Source: a virus
Length of the DNA: 55,624 nucleotides
Strand: one strand, 5' to 3'
Virus record (IMG/VR): IMGVR_UViG_3300049456_000112
Location: 1-55,624 of that record
This document shows positions 23,905 through 31,330 of the stretch, piece by piece; position 1 is the stretch's first letter; each line of letters opens with the position of its first letter. Made by a program: the position numbers and the translations under genes. The notes under the pieces were generated by a model that ran no database searches, was not told the origin of the DNA, and was given only the letters and a program-made list of their open reading frames with translations.

Positions 23905-24467
23905 GCCGCCATCAACCGGGCTTTGGCCTCCGAGACGCCAACGGCTCTCAGAACGAATAGGATGGCCGCCGATGCGTCAAAATTTGACCCGTCGGATAGC
24001 GCGTGGATGCCGTAAATCGCGCCCAGCGCCGCGCTGGCGGCCTGCAGACGTGCCTTTGGCGCGAGAGGCGCCGCCGCGTTGATCATGGCGCCCATTTCCT
24101 TGCGCATTGGCGCGAAGTGTCCGGGCGAGGCAAACCGGAATTGCGCCAAGTTGGCAGAGCCAAGACGGCCATAGAATACCACGATAGCGGCGGTTAGCCT
24201 TTCGAGCGGGTCGCCATCTTCGGCCACGGCGCGAACGGCCGCGAGGTCGCCGGCCAAAAGATCGGCGACAACCGCCGCGCGCAGCTCGGCCATGTCCGGG
24301 AAATATTGGTAGAGCAATCCCTTCGATACATCGGCCCGCGCGGCAATCGTATTGACGGAGAGCGCCTCAATGCCGTCGCGCGAGATGACATCGATCGACG
24401 ACGCAATGAAGAGCGCGCGCCGGGCAGAGAGCCCCGCGACGACCTTGGCAGTTTTGCGATAGACCAT
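23901..24467 (-). CDS. TetR-family transcriptional regulator
   Basis: 188 residues from ATG 24467 (GGGGGA upstream). The HTH (about 8-55) has ARRALFIASSIDVISRDGIE, then NTIAARADVSKGLLYQYFPD, the TetR signature; the C-terminal ligand-type domain is Ala-rich and shorter than average. Last gene of the leftward small-gene block, so it may respond to or feed back on that block. The ligand is unknown. Confidence 0.85.
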   Translation of the reverse strand: MVYRKTAKVVAGLSARRALFIASSIDVISRDGIEALSVNTIAARADVSKGLLYQYFPDMAELRAAVVADLLAGDLAAVRAVAEDGDPLERLTAAIVVFYGRLGSANLAQFRFASPGHFAPMRKEMGAMINAAAPLAPKARLQAASAALGAIYGIHALSDGSNFDASAAILFVLRAVGVSEAKARLMAA

Positions 24468-24469
24468 GA

Positions 24470-24658
24470 TCAATCCCCCAGGTTCCGATACGGATAGCCG
24501 CACCGATCATAATATTGCTGCGCGAGGTCGCGTTCATCTGACCCGCGCGAGCCGGGCAGGGCGCACAGGTCGCGGATGAAAGACGAGAGCACCTCGCGCG
24601 GCGAGATGCCGTCATCCTCGCATTTGGCCAAAAATTCGGGCGGAAGCTGAATATTCAT
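24470..24658 (-). CDS. Small hypothetical protein
   Basis: 62 residues (MNIQLPPEFLAKCEDDGISP start), with a short helical, antitoxin-like look. It starts in the stop of the upstream gene (4-base overlap) and ends 2 bases before the TetR start. Function unknown. Confidence 0.5.
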   Translation of the reverse strand: MNIQLPPEFLAKCEDDGISPREVLSSFIRDLCALPGSRGSDERDLAQQYYDRCGYPYRNLGD

Positions 24659-24957
24659 TGCAATGTCTCCACGCGCGACGGCGCAATATTGCGTTCGATC
24701 ATCAAGAGCAGCAATTTCGCAACCGGCCCCGGGATGGAGCCGGAGGCGGCATAACGTTGCGAGGTCGCCTTTGAGATGCCGAGGACCAACGGCGCCGATC
24801 CCGCGATATTGAGGCCTAGCAATTTAAGCGCGGCCCGGTATTGTTGATTCGTCATTGCGATGGCCTCTTGCGTGGTAAAACCCTTTCCCGCGTGAGCGGG
24901 CGCGTGGTGATAGGCCGGGAGGTCGCCAAACTTCCCGGCCGCCTTGTTTTCAGTCAT
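24655..24957 (-). CDS. Small HTH-like protein
   Basis: 100 residues; an inner start at ATG 24855 is possible. NQQYRAALKLLGLNIAGSAP, then LGISKATSQRYAASGSIPGP is a helix-turn-helix with the turn at SKATSQRYAA, typical of small phage repressors. Overlaps both neighbours. Probably DNA-binding. Confidence 0.6.
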   Translation of the reverse strand: MTENKAAGKFGDLPAYHHAPAHAGKGFTTQEAIAMTNQQYRAALKLLGLNIAGSAPLVLGISKATSQRYAASGSIPGPVAKLLLLMIERNIAPSRVETLQ

Positions 24958-25153
24958 TCGATAGCCAATGCTGAACCCGACAACCCGGATTCATGTTGCG
25001 CATTGCGGCGATCACGAGCGGCAACGGCGCGGCCGTTGCGAACGCGGTCGGAACAGTGGCGGTATTAAACGCGTCGATAATTTCCGTGACGTGCGGGCCC
25101 TGATAGGTGGCAAGCCAACAATCCCGGCCCAGGTGTATCAAAATACGGTTCAT
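24950..25153 (-). CDS. Small early-type protein behind a hairpin leader
   Basis: 67 residues, mixed alpha/beta look (MNRILIHLGRDCWLATY start), no motif. Preceded by leader element L1 and an AGAGGGAC ribosome site, like the other genes of this block. Function unknown. Confidence 0.5.
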   Translation of the reverse strand: MNRILIHLGRDCWLATYQGPHVTEIIDAFNTATVPTAFATAAPLPLVIAAMRNMNPGCRVQHWLSND

Positions 25154-25169
25154 GGTCCCTCTCTATCTC

Positions 25170-25233
25170 GCGCGATGGGCCATCCATCGCGCCGGCAATG
25201 TCGCCGTTCATGTCCCGCGCGAGTCGGGACATG
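25170..25233 (-). promoter_or_regulatory. Repeated leader RNA, copy L1
   Basis: On the leftward transcript: a 9-bp hairpin with heptaloop (25233-25209), then the signature 9-bp hairpin with pentaloop AUGGC (25192-25170), then AGAGGGAC and the ATG at 25153. The first hairpin is a variant without the internal loop seen in L2 and L4-L7. Confidence 0.75.
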
Positions 25234-25245
25234 CGCCGCGACATG

Positions 25246-25584
25246 TCATCGAATCTTTTCGATCTTGCGGATTGAAGTATAGCGCTTTGCGGCCGGGTCG
25301 CCTCCGCGCGAACGGCGATTGTGCAATTCCAAATGACAGGGTCGCCAGCCGGTTGACTTACCGACAATGAAGCGGCGCGCGGCTGATTGCCCTTCCTCAT
25401 CGGAGTAGCAATCGATAACCTCAACGCGCCAGCCTTCAAGCCCCGTCAACATCGGGCATAGGCCGCTATTATCCCGCAATTTGTCCTTTATCGTCGCGGG
25501 AAGATACATCCATGTTTCCCATGTCATGCCGTCAAGCGTTTCCGGCGGAACAACCGGTGCAACCGGTGGATTGTGCCAAGCCAT
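25246..25584 (-). CDS. Early-type hypothetical protein
   Basis: 112 residues from ATG 25584, chosen because the leader element and a GAGAGGG site lie just before it. Contains WETWMYLPATIKDKLRDNSG and a C-terminal basic part with CHLELHNRRSRGGDPAAKRY. No family recognised. Confidence 0.55.
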   Translation of the reverse strand: MAWHNPPVAPVVPPETLDGMTWETWMYLPATIKDKLRDNSGLCPMLTGLEGWRVEVIDCYSDEEGQSAARRFIVGKSTGWRPCHLELHNRRSRGGDPAAKRYTSIRKIEKIR

Positions 25585-25602
25585 TGTGAACCCTCTCAAT
25601 CG

Positions 25603-25661
25603 AGGCCCCGCCATGGGGCCTTCTGACGCCTTAAGGCGGGTAAGGGTTGCCCCTGCCCGCC
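25603..25661 (-). promoter_or_regulatory. Repeated leader RNA, copy L2
   Basis: Hairpin A (25661-25635): 6-bp outer stem, C opposite UA, 4-bp inner stem, GCAA loop. Spacer beginning UUAAGGCG. Hairpin B (25621-25603): 7-bp stem with AUGGC loop. Then GAGAGGG and ATG 25584. Confidence 0.85.
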
Positions 25662-25685
25662 ATAAAGCCCGAATGATGCCCGATC

Positions 25686-26021
25686 CTATCGGATCACGCC
25701 AAAGAGCCTGCAAACCCGCGCGCGGGACGCTCCGGAAAGCGTCTTTGGGAAGTGCAAAGAGCGCGACTCGGTAATGCCCGTCTGCAGGTTCTCGCGCGTG
25801 CAATCGTTCCACTTGTCGAAAGTGAGCGACGACGCGTCGCGCGCCCTGCAATCTGCCTCGCAGAACCCGCCCCATTCGGGCCGGCTGTATTCGAGGCCAA
25901 GGCGCATTGCATCGCGCAAGCTGGCGTTCTCGATAACGAAACCGCGCTCGTCTGCCTCGCAAACTTCGTCGCCTTCGTCATGCGGAAAATATCGTTCGAA
26001 CGTGACGGAAAAGCCTTTCAT
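25686..26021 (-). CDS. Early-type hypothetical protein
   Basis: 111 residues from ATG 26021 (AAAGGGA ahead). Acidic N-terminal half (YFPHDEGDEVCEADERGF), then helical; LRDAMRLGLEYSRPEWGGFC has the look of an antirestriction or small enzyme-like motif but cannot be assigned. Third gene from the end in the hairpin-leader series. Confidence 0.55.
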   Translation of the reverse strand: MKGFSVTFERYFPHDEGDEVCEADERGFVIENASLRDAMRLGLEYSRPEWGGFCEADCRARDASSLTFDKWNDCTRENLQTGITESRSLHFPKTLSGASRARVCRLFGVIR

Positions 26022-26042
26022 CGCCGTATCCCTTTCGTGTTG

Positions 26043-26095
26043 CTGATGGCCATCATCAGGCACCGCCCTACGGTGCGACCGGGGCTTGCCCCGGT
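26043..26095 (-). promoter_or_regulatory. Repeated leader RNA, copy L3 (variant)
   Basis: Three hairpins in the leftward transcript: 7-bp ACCGGGG/CCCCGGT (26095-26078), 6-bp GCACCG/CGGTGC (26076-26060), and the signature hairpin CUGAUG-AUGGC-CAUCAG (26059-26043). Then CGAAAGGGA and ATG 26021. The first two replace the standard hairpin A. Confidence 0.75.
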
Positions 26096-26104
26096 TTCGG
26101 CCTC

Positions 26105-26767
26105 TCAATCCTCCCGAACAAGCGAAGGGGTATCGGTCGCGAATTGAAGGAAATAATCGCCCCAATCAACATCGCACAGCTTGCCATCTCCGAACACCCG
26201 CACGACAACGCCACGGCGACGGGCGCAATCGGCGCGACCGGCTTCTGTCGTGCTGGTAAAGTCGCAAAAGGACTCGGTGTATCGAACGCGATTACCGAGA
26301 CTTAGGCCCGACTCGGGCTTGGCAGTGACGGCATCAACGAACGCCTTGCGGGCTTCCGGGAGGCCGATAGCGAGCGGGTCGCCTTTCGTGCGGTTGCCGT
26401 CATAGGCAAGCTTTGCGGCGACCCACGCCTTGAGCACTTTTTGGCCGGCTTCCGGGACGCCTTCGCCGTATGTGTCCAGAAAGGCCTGAGCCTCTTGCCC
26501 ATCGCAATATTCGGACAGGCCCGTCCAATTGACATGTCCGTTATCGTCAAGGAACATTGCGCCACCGAAACGGGCATATGTTGACGCCTTGGGCTTGTTC
26601 CAGACATGGCCGCGCTTTGGGTTGGTCGTCTGACTCACAAACCGGAAGCCGCGCTTGGGCGAGTATTCGAGCCAATATCGAATCTTGCACCGCAAGGTGT
26701 ATCCATAGGGATAATCGTCAATGAGGTAGGCCGACTCTGGCGAGATATGCCCTTTCAGGATTTGCAT
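26105..26767 (-). CDS. Conserved phage/plasmid protein (KGHISPESAY family)
   Basis: 220 residues from ATG 26767. The opening MQILKGHISPESAYLIDDYP and YGYTLRCKIRYWLEY...GFRFVSQTTNPKRG belong to a widespread phage and plasmid family without assigned function. A C-terminal stretch GVVVRVFGDGKLCDVDWGDY looks like a small beta barrel. Located mid-way in the hairpin-leader gene block. Confidence 0.65.
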   Translation of the reverse strand: MQILKGHISPESAYLIDDYPYGYTLRCKIRYWLEYSPKRGFRFVSQTTNPKRGHVWNKPKASTYARFGGAMFLDDNGHVNWTGLSEYCDGQEAQAFLDTYGEGVPEAGQKVLKAWVAAKLAYDGNRTKGDPLAIGLPEARKAFVDAVTAKPESGLSLGNRVRYTESFCDFTSTTEAGRADCARRRGVVVRVFGDGKLCDVDWGDYFLQFATDTPSLVRED

Positions 26768-26785
26768 GTTCTGGTCCCTTTCCGC

Positions 26786-26840
26786 GAGGCACGCCATGTG
26801 CCTCTACTGCCTTAAGGCGCGTAGGGTTTCCCCGCGCGCC
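26786..26840 (-). promoter_or_regulatory. Repeated leader RNA, copy L4
   Basis: Hairpin A (26840-26816): GGCGCG, C, GGG, GAAA, CCC, UA, CGCGCC. Spacer UUAAGGCAGUA. Hairpin B (26804-26786): GAGGCAC-AUGGC-GUGCCUC. Then GAAAGGGAC and ATG 26767. Confidence 0.88.
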
Positions 26841-26863
26841 GTAAAGCCCCGATGTGAGTCGTC

Positions 26864-27277
26864 CTATGCGGCCTTGCACCATGCCACGTTTTCGAGCGCG
26901 CCGCGCTTGGCGACCATAAGCGCCGCATAGGTCTTGTCCGCGCGCTCCTGATCGGCTCCCGTCCAGTCTCCCGGAGCTGTTGCCATGGCGCGATTGGCCG
27001 CAGCAACGGCCTTCAAAATGGCCGCGCCGGTTTGGTGAAACGTGCCACTGGCGCAATTGGGCTTGCCGACAGGGACCGCCGCGCGCCGCAATTCGCCCTT
27101 CTGCTTTTCGCGGATTGCCGCGAGTACGGCATTTCCATATCCACGGCGCGTCATGAGCGAAAACTCGGCAAACCCGGTCTTGTCCGCAAGCTTGCGGAAA
27201 TTGAGGACGTCTTTGCCAAGTGTCACGGGATATTCCGGGCCGAATGCTTCCGGCGCTTCTTTTGGTTCATGTGTCAT
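26864..27277 (-). CDS. Early-type hypothetical protein
   Basis: 137 residues from ATG 27277 (AAAGGGAC ahead). Mostly helical, basic in the middle (MTRRGYGNAVLAAIREKQKG), no motif. Between leader copies L4 and L5. Confidence 0.55.
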   Translation of the reverse strand: MTHEPKEAPEAFGPEYPVTLGKDVLNFRKLADKTGFAEFSLMTRRGYGNAVLAAIREKQKGELRRAAVPVGKPNCASGTFHQTGAAILKAVAAANRAMATAPGDWTGADQERADKTYAALMVAKRGALENVAWCKAA

Positions 27278-27296
27278 GTGTCGGTCCCTTTCTGCA

Positions 27297-27350
27297 AAGC
27301 CCGCCATAGGCTTCTAACGGCTCAAACCGGGTAACCTTTCGGTGCCCGGT
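27297..27350 (-). promoter_or_regulatory. Repeated leader RNA, copy L5
   Basis: Hairpin A (27350-27326): ACCGGG, C, ACC, GAAA, GGU, UA, CCCGGU. Spacer UUGAGCCGUUAG. Hairpin B (27313-27297): AAGCCU-AUGGC-GGGCUU, with one U-G pair. Then GAAAGGGAC and ATG 27277. Confidence 0.85.
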
Positions 27351-27371
27351 AAAAGCCGCATATTGGCGCGG

Positions 27372-27590
27372 TCAGATGTGAACGAACACGCAATCGGGAT
27401 GGACGGAGCGCAGTTCTTGGGCGTGGCGCTGCACGTCACTGATATCGACGCTTTCGCCGTGCACTTCGTATGTTGCCACGTGCAGACGCTGCAAATCGTG
27501 GTCCGGCAATTGAAACCAGCGCAACGGCCCGGTGGGCGCGACTCGGTCCCACACCGAGTCATTTCTGTAAACTTGGATAAAGCTTTTCAT
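27372..27590 (-). CDS. Small early-type protein
   Basis: 72 residues from ATG 27590 (AGGGAG upstream). Reads MKSFIQVYRNDSVWDRVAP...; His/Asp-rich C-terminal half (HPDCVFVHI end). Unlike its neighbours it lacks a leader element and follows the upstream gene after 16 bases, so those two form a pair. Confidence 0.5.
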   Translation of the reverse strand: MKSFIQVYRNDSVWDRVAPTGPLRWFQLPDHDLQRLHVATYEVHGESVDISDVQRHAQELRSVHPDCVFVHI

Positions 27591-27606
27591 GTTCCCGTTC
27601 TCCCTG

Positions 27607-27843
27607 TTAGGCAATGCGCGGCATGTCGCCATATTTGCGGTCCGGCCCGCCCTTGATCGTGCGGGACACGTTGCCGTACCGGTCCAGCTCCTGAACGTCG
27701 CAACCCATGGCGAGAACGTTCAAGAGAACCCATCGGGGCAAGGTCTTGGTGTTCGCAATGTTGGCAATGCCCTTCGCGGCCTCGTTTGCGGGATAGGCCT
27801 TGTCCTCTCCGAACACGCTCCGGATTTGGATTTGGATAATCAT
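27607..27843 (-). CDS. Small early-type protein
   Basis: 78 residues from ATG 27843 (GAGAGGG upstream). Begins with a beta-like MIIQIQIRSVFGEDKAYPAN, later WVLLNVLAMGCDVQEL. No family recognised. Preceded by leader L6. Confidence 0.55.
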   Translation of the reverse strand: MIIQIQIRSVFGEDKAYPANEAAKGIANIANTKTLPRWVLLNVLAMGCDVQELDRYGNVSRTIKGGPDRKYGDMPRIA

Positions 27844-27858
27844 GTTGCCCTCTCATCC

Positions 27859-27911
27859 GGCCCGCCATGGGCCTCCACGCCCTTAAGCCGGGTAACCTTT
27901 CGGTGCCCGGC
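27859..27911 (-). promoter_or_regulatory. Repeated leader RNA, copy L6
   Basis: Hairpin A (27911-27887): GCCGGG, C, ACC, GAAA, GGU, UA, CCCGGC. Spacer UUAAGGGCGUGGA. Hairpin B (27873-27859): GGCCC-AUGGC-GGGCC. Then GAGAGGGC and ATG 27843. Confidence 0.88.
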
Positions 27912-27931
27912 CCAAGTGCGATGTTGATGGT

Positions 27932-28804
27932 CTATGCGGCCTTGATCTGGGCCATACGTTCGGCGAGAACCCACAGGGCCTTATTCAATTTGACATCCTG
28001 ATCAATCCCGTTGACGGCGCGGGTCGTAACCCGGCGCGGGCGGTTTCCCGGGATGCGATTAATGCCCGTCAACCCGCCGCGAATGACGTTTTCCTGCACG
28101 ACGTTAAACGTGGTCCAAAGGTCGTTTGCGGTATCGTCATGGCGACGGGGCGAGAGCAACTGCCGTGGCGTAATCGGAGTCGCCACGTCCCCCGCCGCAT
28201 CGCCGAAACGAAGCACATGTGCGGCCTCTGCGAAAATTTCGCGTTCCTCCCGGGCAAGCTGTTTCTGTGCCCAATCCTGTGGCGCGGCCAAGGTCTTTTG
28301 GGCCTCGCCGAGAACGCGGTATGTCCCCTCGATAACCTTGTGCGTCACCTCGCCGCTGTGCCGCACCTTGACGCTGTCCAAGGTGCTGGTCTGGGAAACG
28401 AGCGAATTCATGCAGGCAATGCGAAAGAGCCCGGCCATAAGATCGTATGCGGAGGTTCCGTCATTTGCATTCTTGAGGAGCATTTCGCAGACGGTATCAC
28501 CAACGCGGTAGGATTCGACGTTATCGAGGCGACGAAGGCGAATCAGATGCTTCGTGAAATCGCCGCGCCCTTCGGCCCTTGCAACGCTCTGCTTAACACC
28601 AACCGGATGAAAGCCCTCTTTTGCGAGCGCGCGGAGGACCTCTATCGTCGGGATGGCGCGGAAGCGCTCCGACCGGGATTCGTGCGGCACCATGGCGAAG
28701 ATTGACGGCGCCTCACGGCGCATTTCGTCTTCGGTCAATGCCCGGGCAACATCGAAGCGAGCGGACTTGGCGTAAACGGTGCCGTTGCGGAAGTGAGCGT
28801 TCAT
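27932..28804 (-). CDS. DUF932-family phage/plasmid protein
   Basis: 290 residues from ATG 28804. The pattern VPHESRSERFRAIPTIEVLR, LRALAKEGFHPVGVKQSVAR, and the central FRIACMNSLV...VRHSGEV is that of DUF932 proteins, found in phages and plasmids beside early genes and of unknown biochemical role. Largest gene of the hairpin-leader block. An N-terminal extension upstream is open but covers the leader element and is unlikely to be translated. Confidence 0.8.
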   Translation of the reverse strand: MNAHFRNGTVYAKSARFDVARALTEDEMRREAPSIFAMVPHESRSERFRAIPTIEVLRALAKEGFHPVGVKQSVARAEGRGDFTKHLIRLRRLDNVESYRVGDTVCEMLLKNANDGTSAYDLMAGLFRIACMNSLVSQTSTLDSVKVRHSGEVTHKVIEGTYRVLGEAQKTLAAPQDWAQKQLAREEREIFAEAAHVLRFGDAAGDVATPITPRQLLSPRRHDDTANDLWTTFNVVQENVIRGGLTGINRIPGNRPRRVTTRAVNGIDQDVKLNKALWVLAERMAQIKAA

Positions 28805-28823
28805 TTGTGTTTCCCTTTCGATT

Positions 28824-28875
28824 GCGGGGCCATCCCGCACGCCCTTAAGCCCGGTAGCGGTTTCCCGCGCCGGGC
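28824..28875 (-). promoter_or_regulatory. Repeated leader RNA, copy L7
   Basis: Hairpin A (28875-28849): GCCCGG, C, GCGG, GAAA, CCGC, UA, CCGGGC. Spacer UUAAGGGCG. Hairpin B (28839-28823): UGCGGG-AUGGC-CCCGCA. Then CGAAAGGGA and ATG 28804. Confidence 0.88.
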
Positions 28876-28895
28876 GTAATGGCATGTCGAGAGGG

Positions 28896-29201
28896 CTATC
28901 CGACAGGGCGGGATTGATCGCCCGACATTTCGCACGAGACAATGCGGAACACGGCAATGCCCTTGTGGTTCAATTCGGCGACCTTGGCCCGGGTTAGCTT
29001 TTCCGCCATGCGAGCGCGTTCCATGGCGCGGCGGCATGCAATCTCGGTATCCATGGCGAAAAGCCGCGTGTGAAAATCGCAACCGTTGGCGATACGTCGC
29101 ACGGTTACCTCAAAGGCAATCGGCCTTGTTCGCCGCGCTGGCATCAGGCTTGCGCCGTTGCGGTAAGCTTCGACGGTGGCGAAGTGCAATCGGTTGGTCA
29201 T
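28896..29201 (-). CDS. Small early-type protein, first gene of the block
   Basis: 101 residues from ATG 29201. Starts MTNRLHFATVEAYRNGASLM; middle ARRTRPIAFEVTVRRIANGC suggests beta strands; then a helical part rich in Arg/Ala. Preceded by hairpin B only (L8). The promoter for the whole leftward block should lie in 29233-29390. Confidence 0.55.
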   Translation of the reverse strand: MTNRLHFATVEAYRNGASLMPARRTRPIAFEVTVRRIANGCDFHTRLFAMDTEIACRRAMERARMAEKLTRAKVAELNHKGIAVFRIVSCEMSGDQSRPVG

Positions 29202-29215
29202 GTCTTGTCCCTTTC

Positions 29216-29232
29216 GGCGAGGCCATCTCGCC
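29216..29232 (-). promoter_or_regulatory. Repeated leader RNA, copy L8 (hairpin B only)
   Basis: GGCGAG-AUGGC-CUCGCC (29232-29216) followed by GAAAGGGAC and ATG 29201. No hairpin A is seen upstream, fitting the first gene of the transcript. Confidence 0.8.
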
Positions 29233-29420
29233 TTCAATACTGGTACATCAATTTGAGGCAGAAGAAAAGAGAAATCGTCAACACGAGATGGGATTTTGTG
29301 CTGAAAGATTAATCAAAGCTTGCCCCCGATATCGTCGGAAAGGCCATGTCATGGCCGAAAGAGGCCTGAAACATCGTTCAACTCTTGAGAATGACAGAGG
29401 GGGCTGATATCCAGGAGGAC

Positions 29421-29930
29421 ATGCCAGCGCTCGACAATCCCCGCCACGAACGCTTTGCCCGGGCATTCATGAAATGCGGCCGCGCAAGCGAGGCCTTCCG
29501 TAAGGCAGGGTACAAGAGCGACAAGCCGCGATGCGTCTGGACCGCGTCGTCAAGGCTGTTGAGGCATGTTCGCGTCAAAGCCCGGATCGGGGAGCTAAAG
29601 CGGCAAATGGCCAGTAGAAACCGCATTACGGTGGATAGTCTGCTGGACGATCTGCAGGCTGACAGGGCGCTCGCAAGGGAGCTTGGACAGACTGCAGCGG
29701 CCATTCAGGCCACGCAGCTATCGGCCAAGCTGGTAGGCCTTTTGGTCGACCGGAAGGAAACGGGCAACCCGGGAGACTTCGCAAGCCTGCAGACGCGCGA
29801 CGAGGTTCTGCAGGTGCTCATGACGGAGCTAGGCGAGGATGCCGCGCGGCTGCTCTCTGCGGCACTGTCGGGCGCTCTGCCCGGGCCAATCATCGACGCG
29901 ACGCGCAACCCGGACGACACGCTTAACTGA
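29421..29930 (+). CDS. Terminase small subunit
   Basis: 169 residues from ATG 29421 (AGGAGG just before, rather close; ATG 29391 is an alternative). An N-terminal HTH-like region (PRHERFARAFMKCGRASEAF, then RKAGYKSDK) and the helical SSRLLRHVRVKARIGELKRQ segment match the Terminase_2/small-subunit family that recognises the packaging site. Unusually, the large subunit gene is 19 kb away. Confidence 0.82.
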   Translation: MPALDNPRHERFARAFMKCGRASEAFRKAGYKSDKPRCVWTASSRLLRHVRVKARIGELKRQMASRNRITVDSLLDDLQADRALARELGQTAAAIQATQLSAKLVGLLVDRKETGNPGDFASLQTRDEVLQVLMTELGEDAARLLSAALSGALPGPIIDATRNPDDTLN

Positions 29931-30159
29931 CGCTACCAGGGCGCGATTGCAGTGCACAATAGCTGATCTGTCCCGGTATCTTGAGAAAGCGGAACAGCGC
30001 GCCGCTTCCGCCTGTGACATCAATGGCTTAGGCGCCGCGCCGCCGCACTGGAAGGGGAGCCGTCCCCCGGGGTAGGGGCCGCTAATGGCCGGCGCGCGGA
30101 CATAATTGGGAATCCCCCACTCCCCCCTCTCTTTCCCATTTTCTATAATTTTCATTTCG

Positions 30160-30601
30160 GATGGGACCCGTTTCCAGTTTTGGGTCCCATCATCTTACCC
30201 GCTTCTTCCGCCTTTTCCTTTTTTTGGCCTTGCGCAGCCGCCTGCAGCAATCGGCACATTTGAGCCCGTCCTTTGTCCAGGTACCAGCCGGTGTCATGGG
30301 CTTGCCACAGGAGGGGCAGTTTGGGTTAAGCCAGGGCATTTTCTTCCCCATATTTTTCATAATTTTCCACGGGCGCATCTACCCTTCGGGTCCCATCCGC
30401 GCCTATGCTTCCTCTTGCGGTACCCTCCGCATCCAGCCCCGGCGCCGCTTCTGCCTCTCATCTTTACGTGCCGGTGAGGGTGAGCCGGCGGTGACGTCGG
30501 TTTGCCGCCGGGGCTGTTTCCGCATCTTTCCGCCATTTTCCCTTTTGGGGTCCCATCTGTGGCGGTATATGGTTCCGATTCTGGCACAGAAGGGACCCAT
30601 C
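30160..30601. repeat. Five copies of a GGGTCCCATC decamer
   Basis: GATGGGACCC (30160-30169) and GGGTCCCATC (30182-30191) form a perfect 10-bp inverted repeat; direct copies follow at 30388-30397 and 30548-30557, and a one-mismatch copy (GGGACCCATC) at 30592-30601 just before the next start codon. They surround the small leftward zinc-ribbon gene. Apart from that gene, 29931-30602 shows no convincing coding sequence. Confidence 0.7.
30190..30339 (-). CDS. Small zinc-ribbon protein
   Basis: 49 residues from ATG 30339 (GGGG 6 bases upstream; ATG 30351 also possible). CPSCGKPM and CADCCRR give four zinc-ligand cysteines 20 residues apart, and the last 15 residues are almost all Lys/Arg. Likely a nucleic-acid-binding zinc ribbon. 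It is the only leftward gene in this stretch, flanked by GGGTCCCATC repeats. Confidence 0.6.
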   Translation of the reverse strand: MPWLNPNCPSCGKPMTPAGTWTKDGLKCADCCRRLRKAKKRKRRKKRVR

Positions 30602-30602
30602 C

Positions 30603-30752
30603 ATGATCTCGATCGAAATGCCCCGCGCCATCGGCGCCGACGTCCGCCGGTTCGGGCGGCGGATCAGGGCGGCGCTCGTTTCCATCATCATCGCCACGGC
30701 GGTCACCATTCTTGTCTTCGTCGCGCTCGTCATCGGCTTCGCTTTCCCATGA
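30603..30752 (+). CDS. Single-pass membrane microprotein
   Basis: 49 residues: basic N-terminus (about 1-22) and one transmembrane helix (ALVSIIIATAVTILVFVALV). The stop overlaps the next start (ATGA). First member of a chain of tiny overlapping genes. Function unknown. Confidence 0.55.
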   Translation: MISIEMPRAIGADVRRFGRRIRAALVSIIIATAVTILVFVALVIGFAFP

Positions 30753-30946
30753 GAAGCGGCCTGTCCGACAATCCCAGATACTTCATCTGCACCAAGGAGA
30801 CGCCCTGGCCCAAGGGCGGGCCGGTGCCGGTCATCCATCCCGATGCGATCGAGGGCGAGCAGCATGACGGTTGGCCCTCCGGGGACTATGTCGACATGCG
30901 ATGCCCGCACTGCCTCCATAGTTGGGAGAAGGAGCTGCCGCAGTGA
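30749..30946 (+). CDS. Small CxxC protein
   Basis: 65 residues with CPHC near residue 51 and an earlier Cys (FICTKE), possibly a zinc knuckle. Starts in the previous stop. Pro/Gly-rich N-terminal half. Similar small proteins with one CPxC pair occur in phages; function unknown. Confidence 0.6.
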   Translation: MRSGLSDNPRYFICTKETPWPKGGPVPVIHPDAIEGEQHDGWPSGDYVDMRCPHCLHSWEKELPQ

Positions 30947-31069
30947 TCAAGATGGCGCAGCCCCCGGTTGATACCAGAAAATAAACACCGTCCCGACTTC
31001 CCATTGCGGTAAAAATCGGCTTAAATCCCGCCGTTTTCTTGAGTCTAATATTTGGATGGGGGATCACCC

Positions 31070-31246
31070 ATGCTGCTTTCGGCCATTGCCATCGCCTGCA
31101 TTTTCTTTTTCTTTTGGCTCCGTGCCATGCTCATCGCGCTGCGCGCGAGCGAGATCATCGACGCGCAGCGCCGCCTCCTGGAGGAGCAGCTTGCCGTCCT
31201 TTCCCGCGATCAGGATTTGCGCAACGCCATGATCAGGCGCCGGTGA
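31070..31246 (+). CDS. Membrane microprotein with helical tail
   Basis: 58 residues: N-terminal transmembrane helix (LLSAIAIACIFFFFWLRAML) and a charged amphipathic tail (DAQRRLLEEQLAVLSRDQDL). Layout is like a small spanin or membrane-anchored coil. Function unknown. Confidence 0.55.
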   Translation: MLLSAIAIACIFFFFWLRAMLIALRASEIIDAQRRLLEEQLAVLSRDQDLRNAMIRRR

Positions 31247-31273
31247 TGCGCATCGCCATTTGTCCTCGCCGCC

Positions 31274-31330
31274 ATGGCGCTCTTCTTCTCGCTCTTCATT
31301 TTGGCGCCCTCGATCATGATCCCGACATGA
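31274..31330 (+). CDS. 18-residue hydrophobic frame
   Basis: MALFFSLFILAPSIMIPT, ending in an ATGA overlap with the next gene. Its position in the overlapping chain is the only support; it may be a leader peptide or chance. Confidence 0.3.
   Translation: MALFFSLFILAPSIMIPT

Noticed and set aside
30357-30587. Leftward 76-residue frame upstream of the zinc-ribbon gene
   Set aside because: Low-complexity Gly/Arg/Lys/His string spanning the decamer repeats, no ribosome site.
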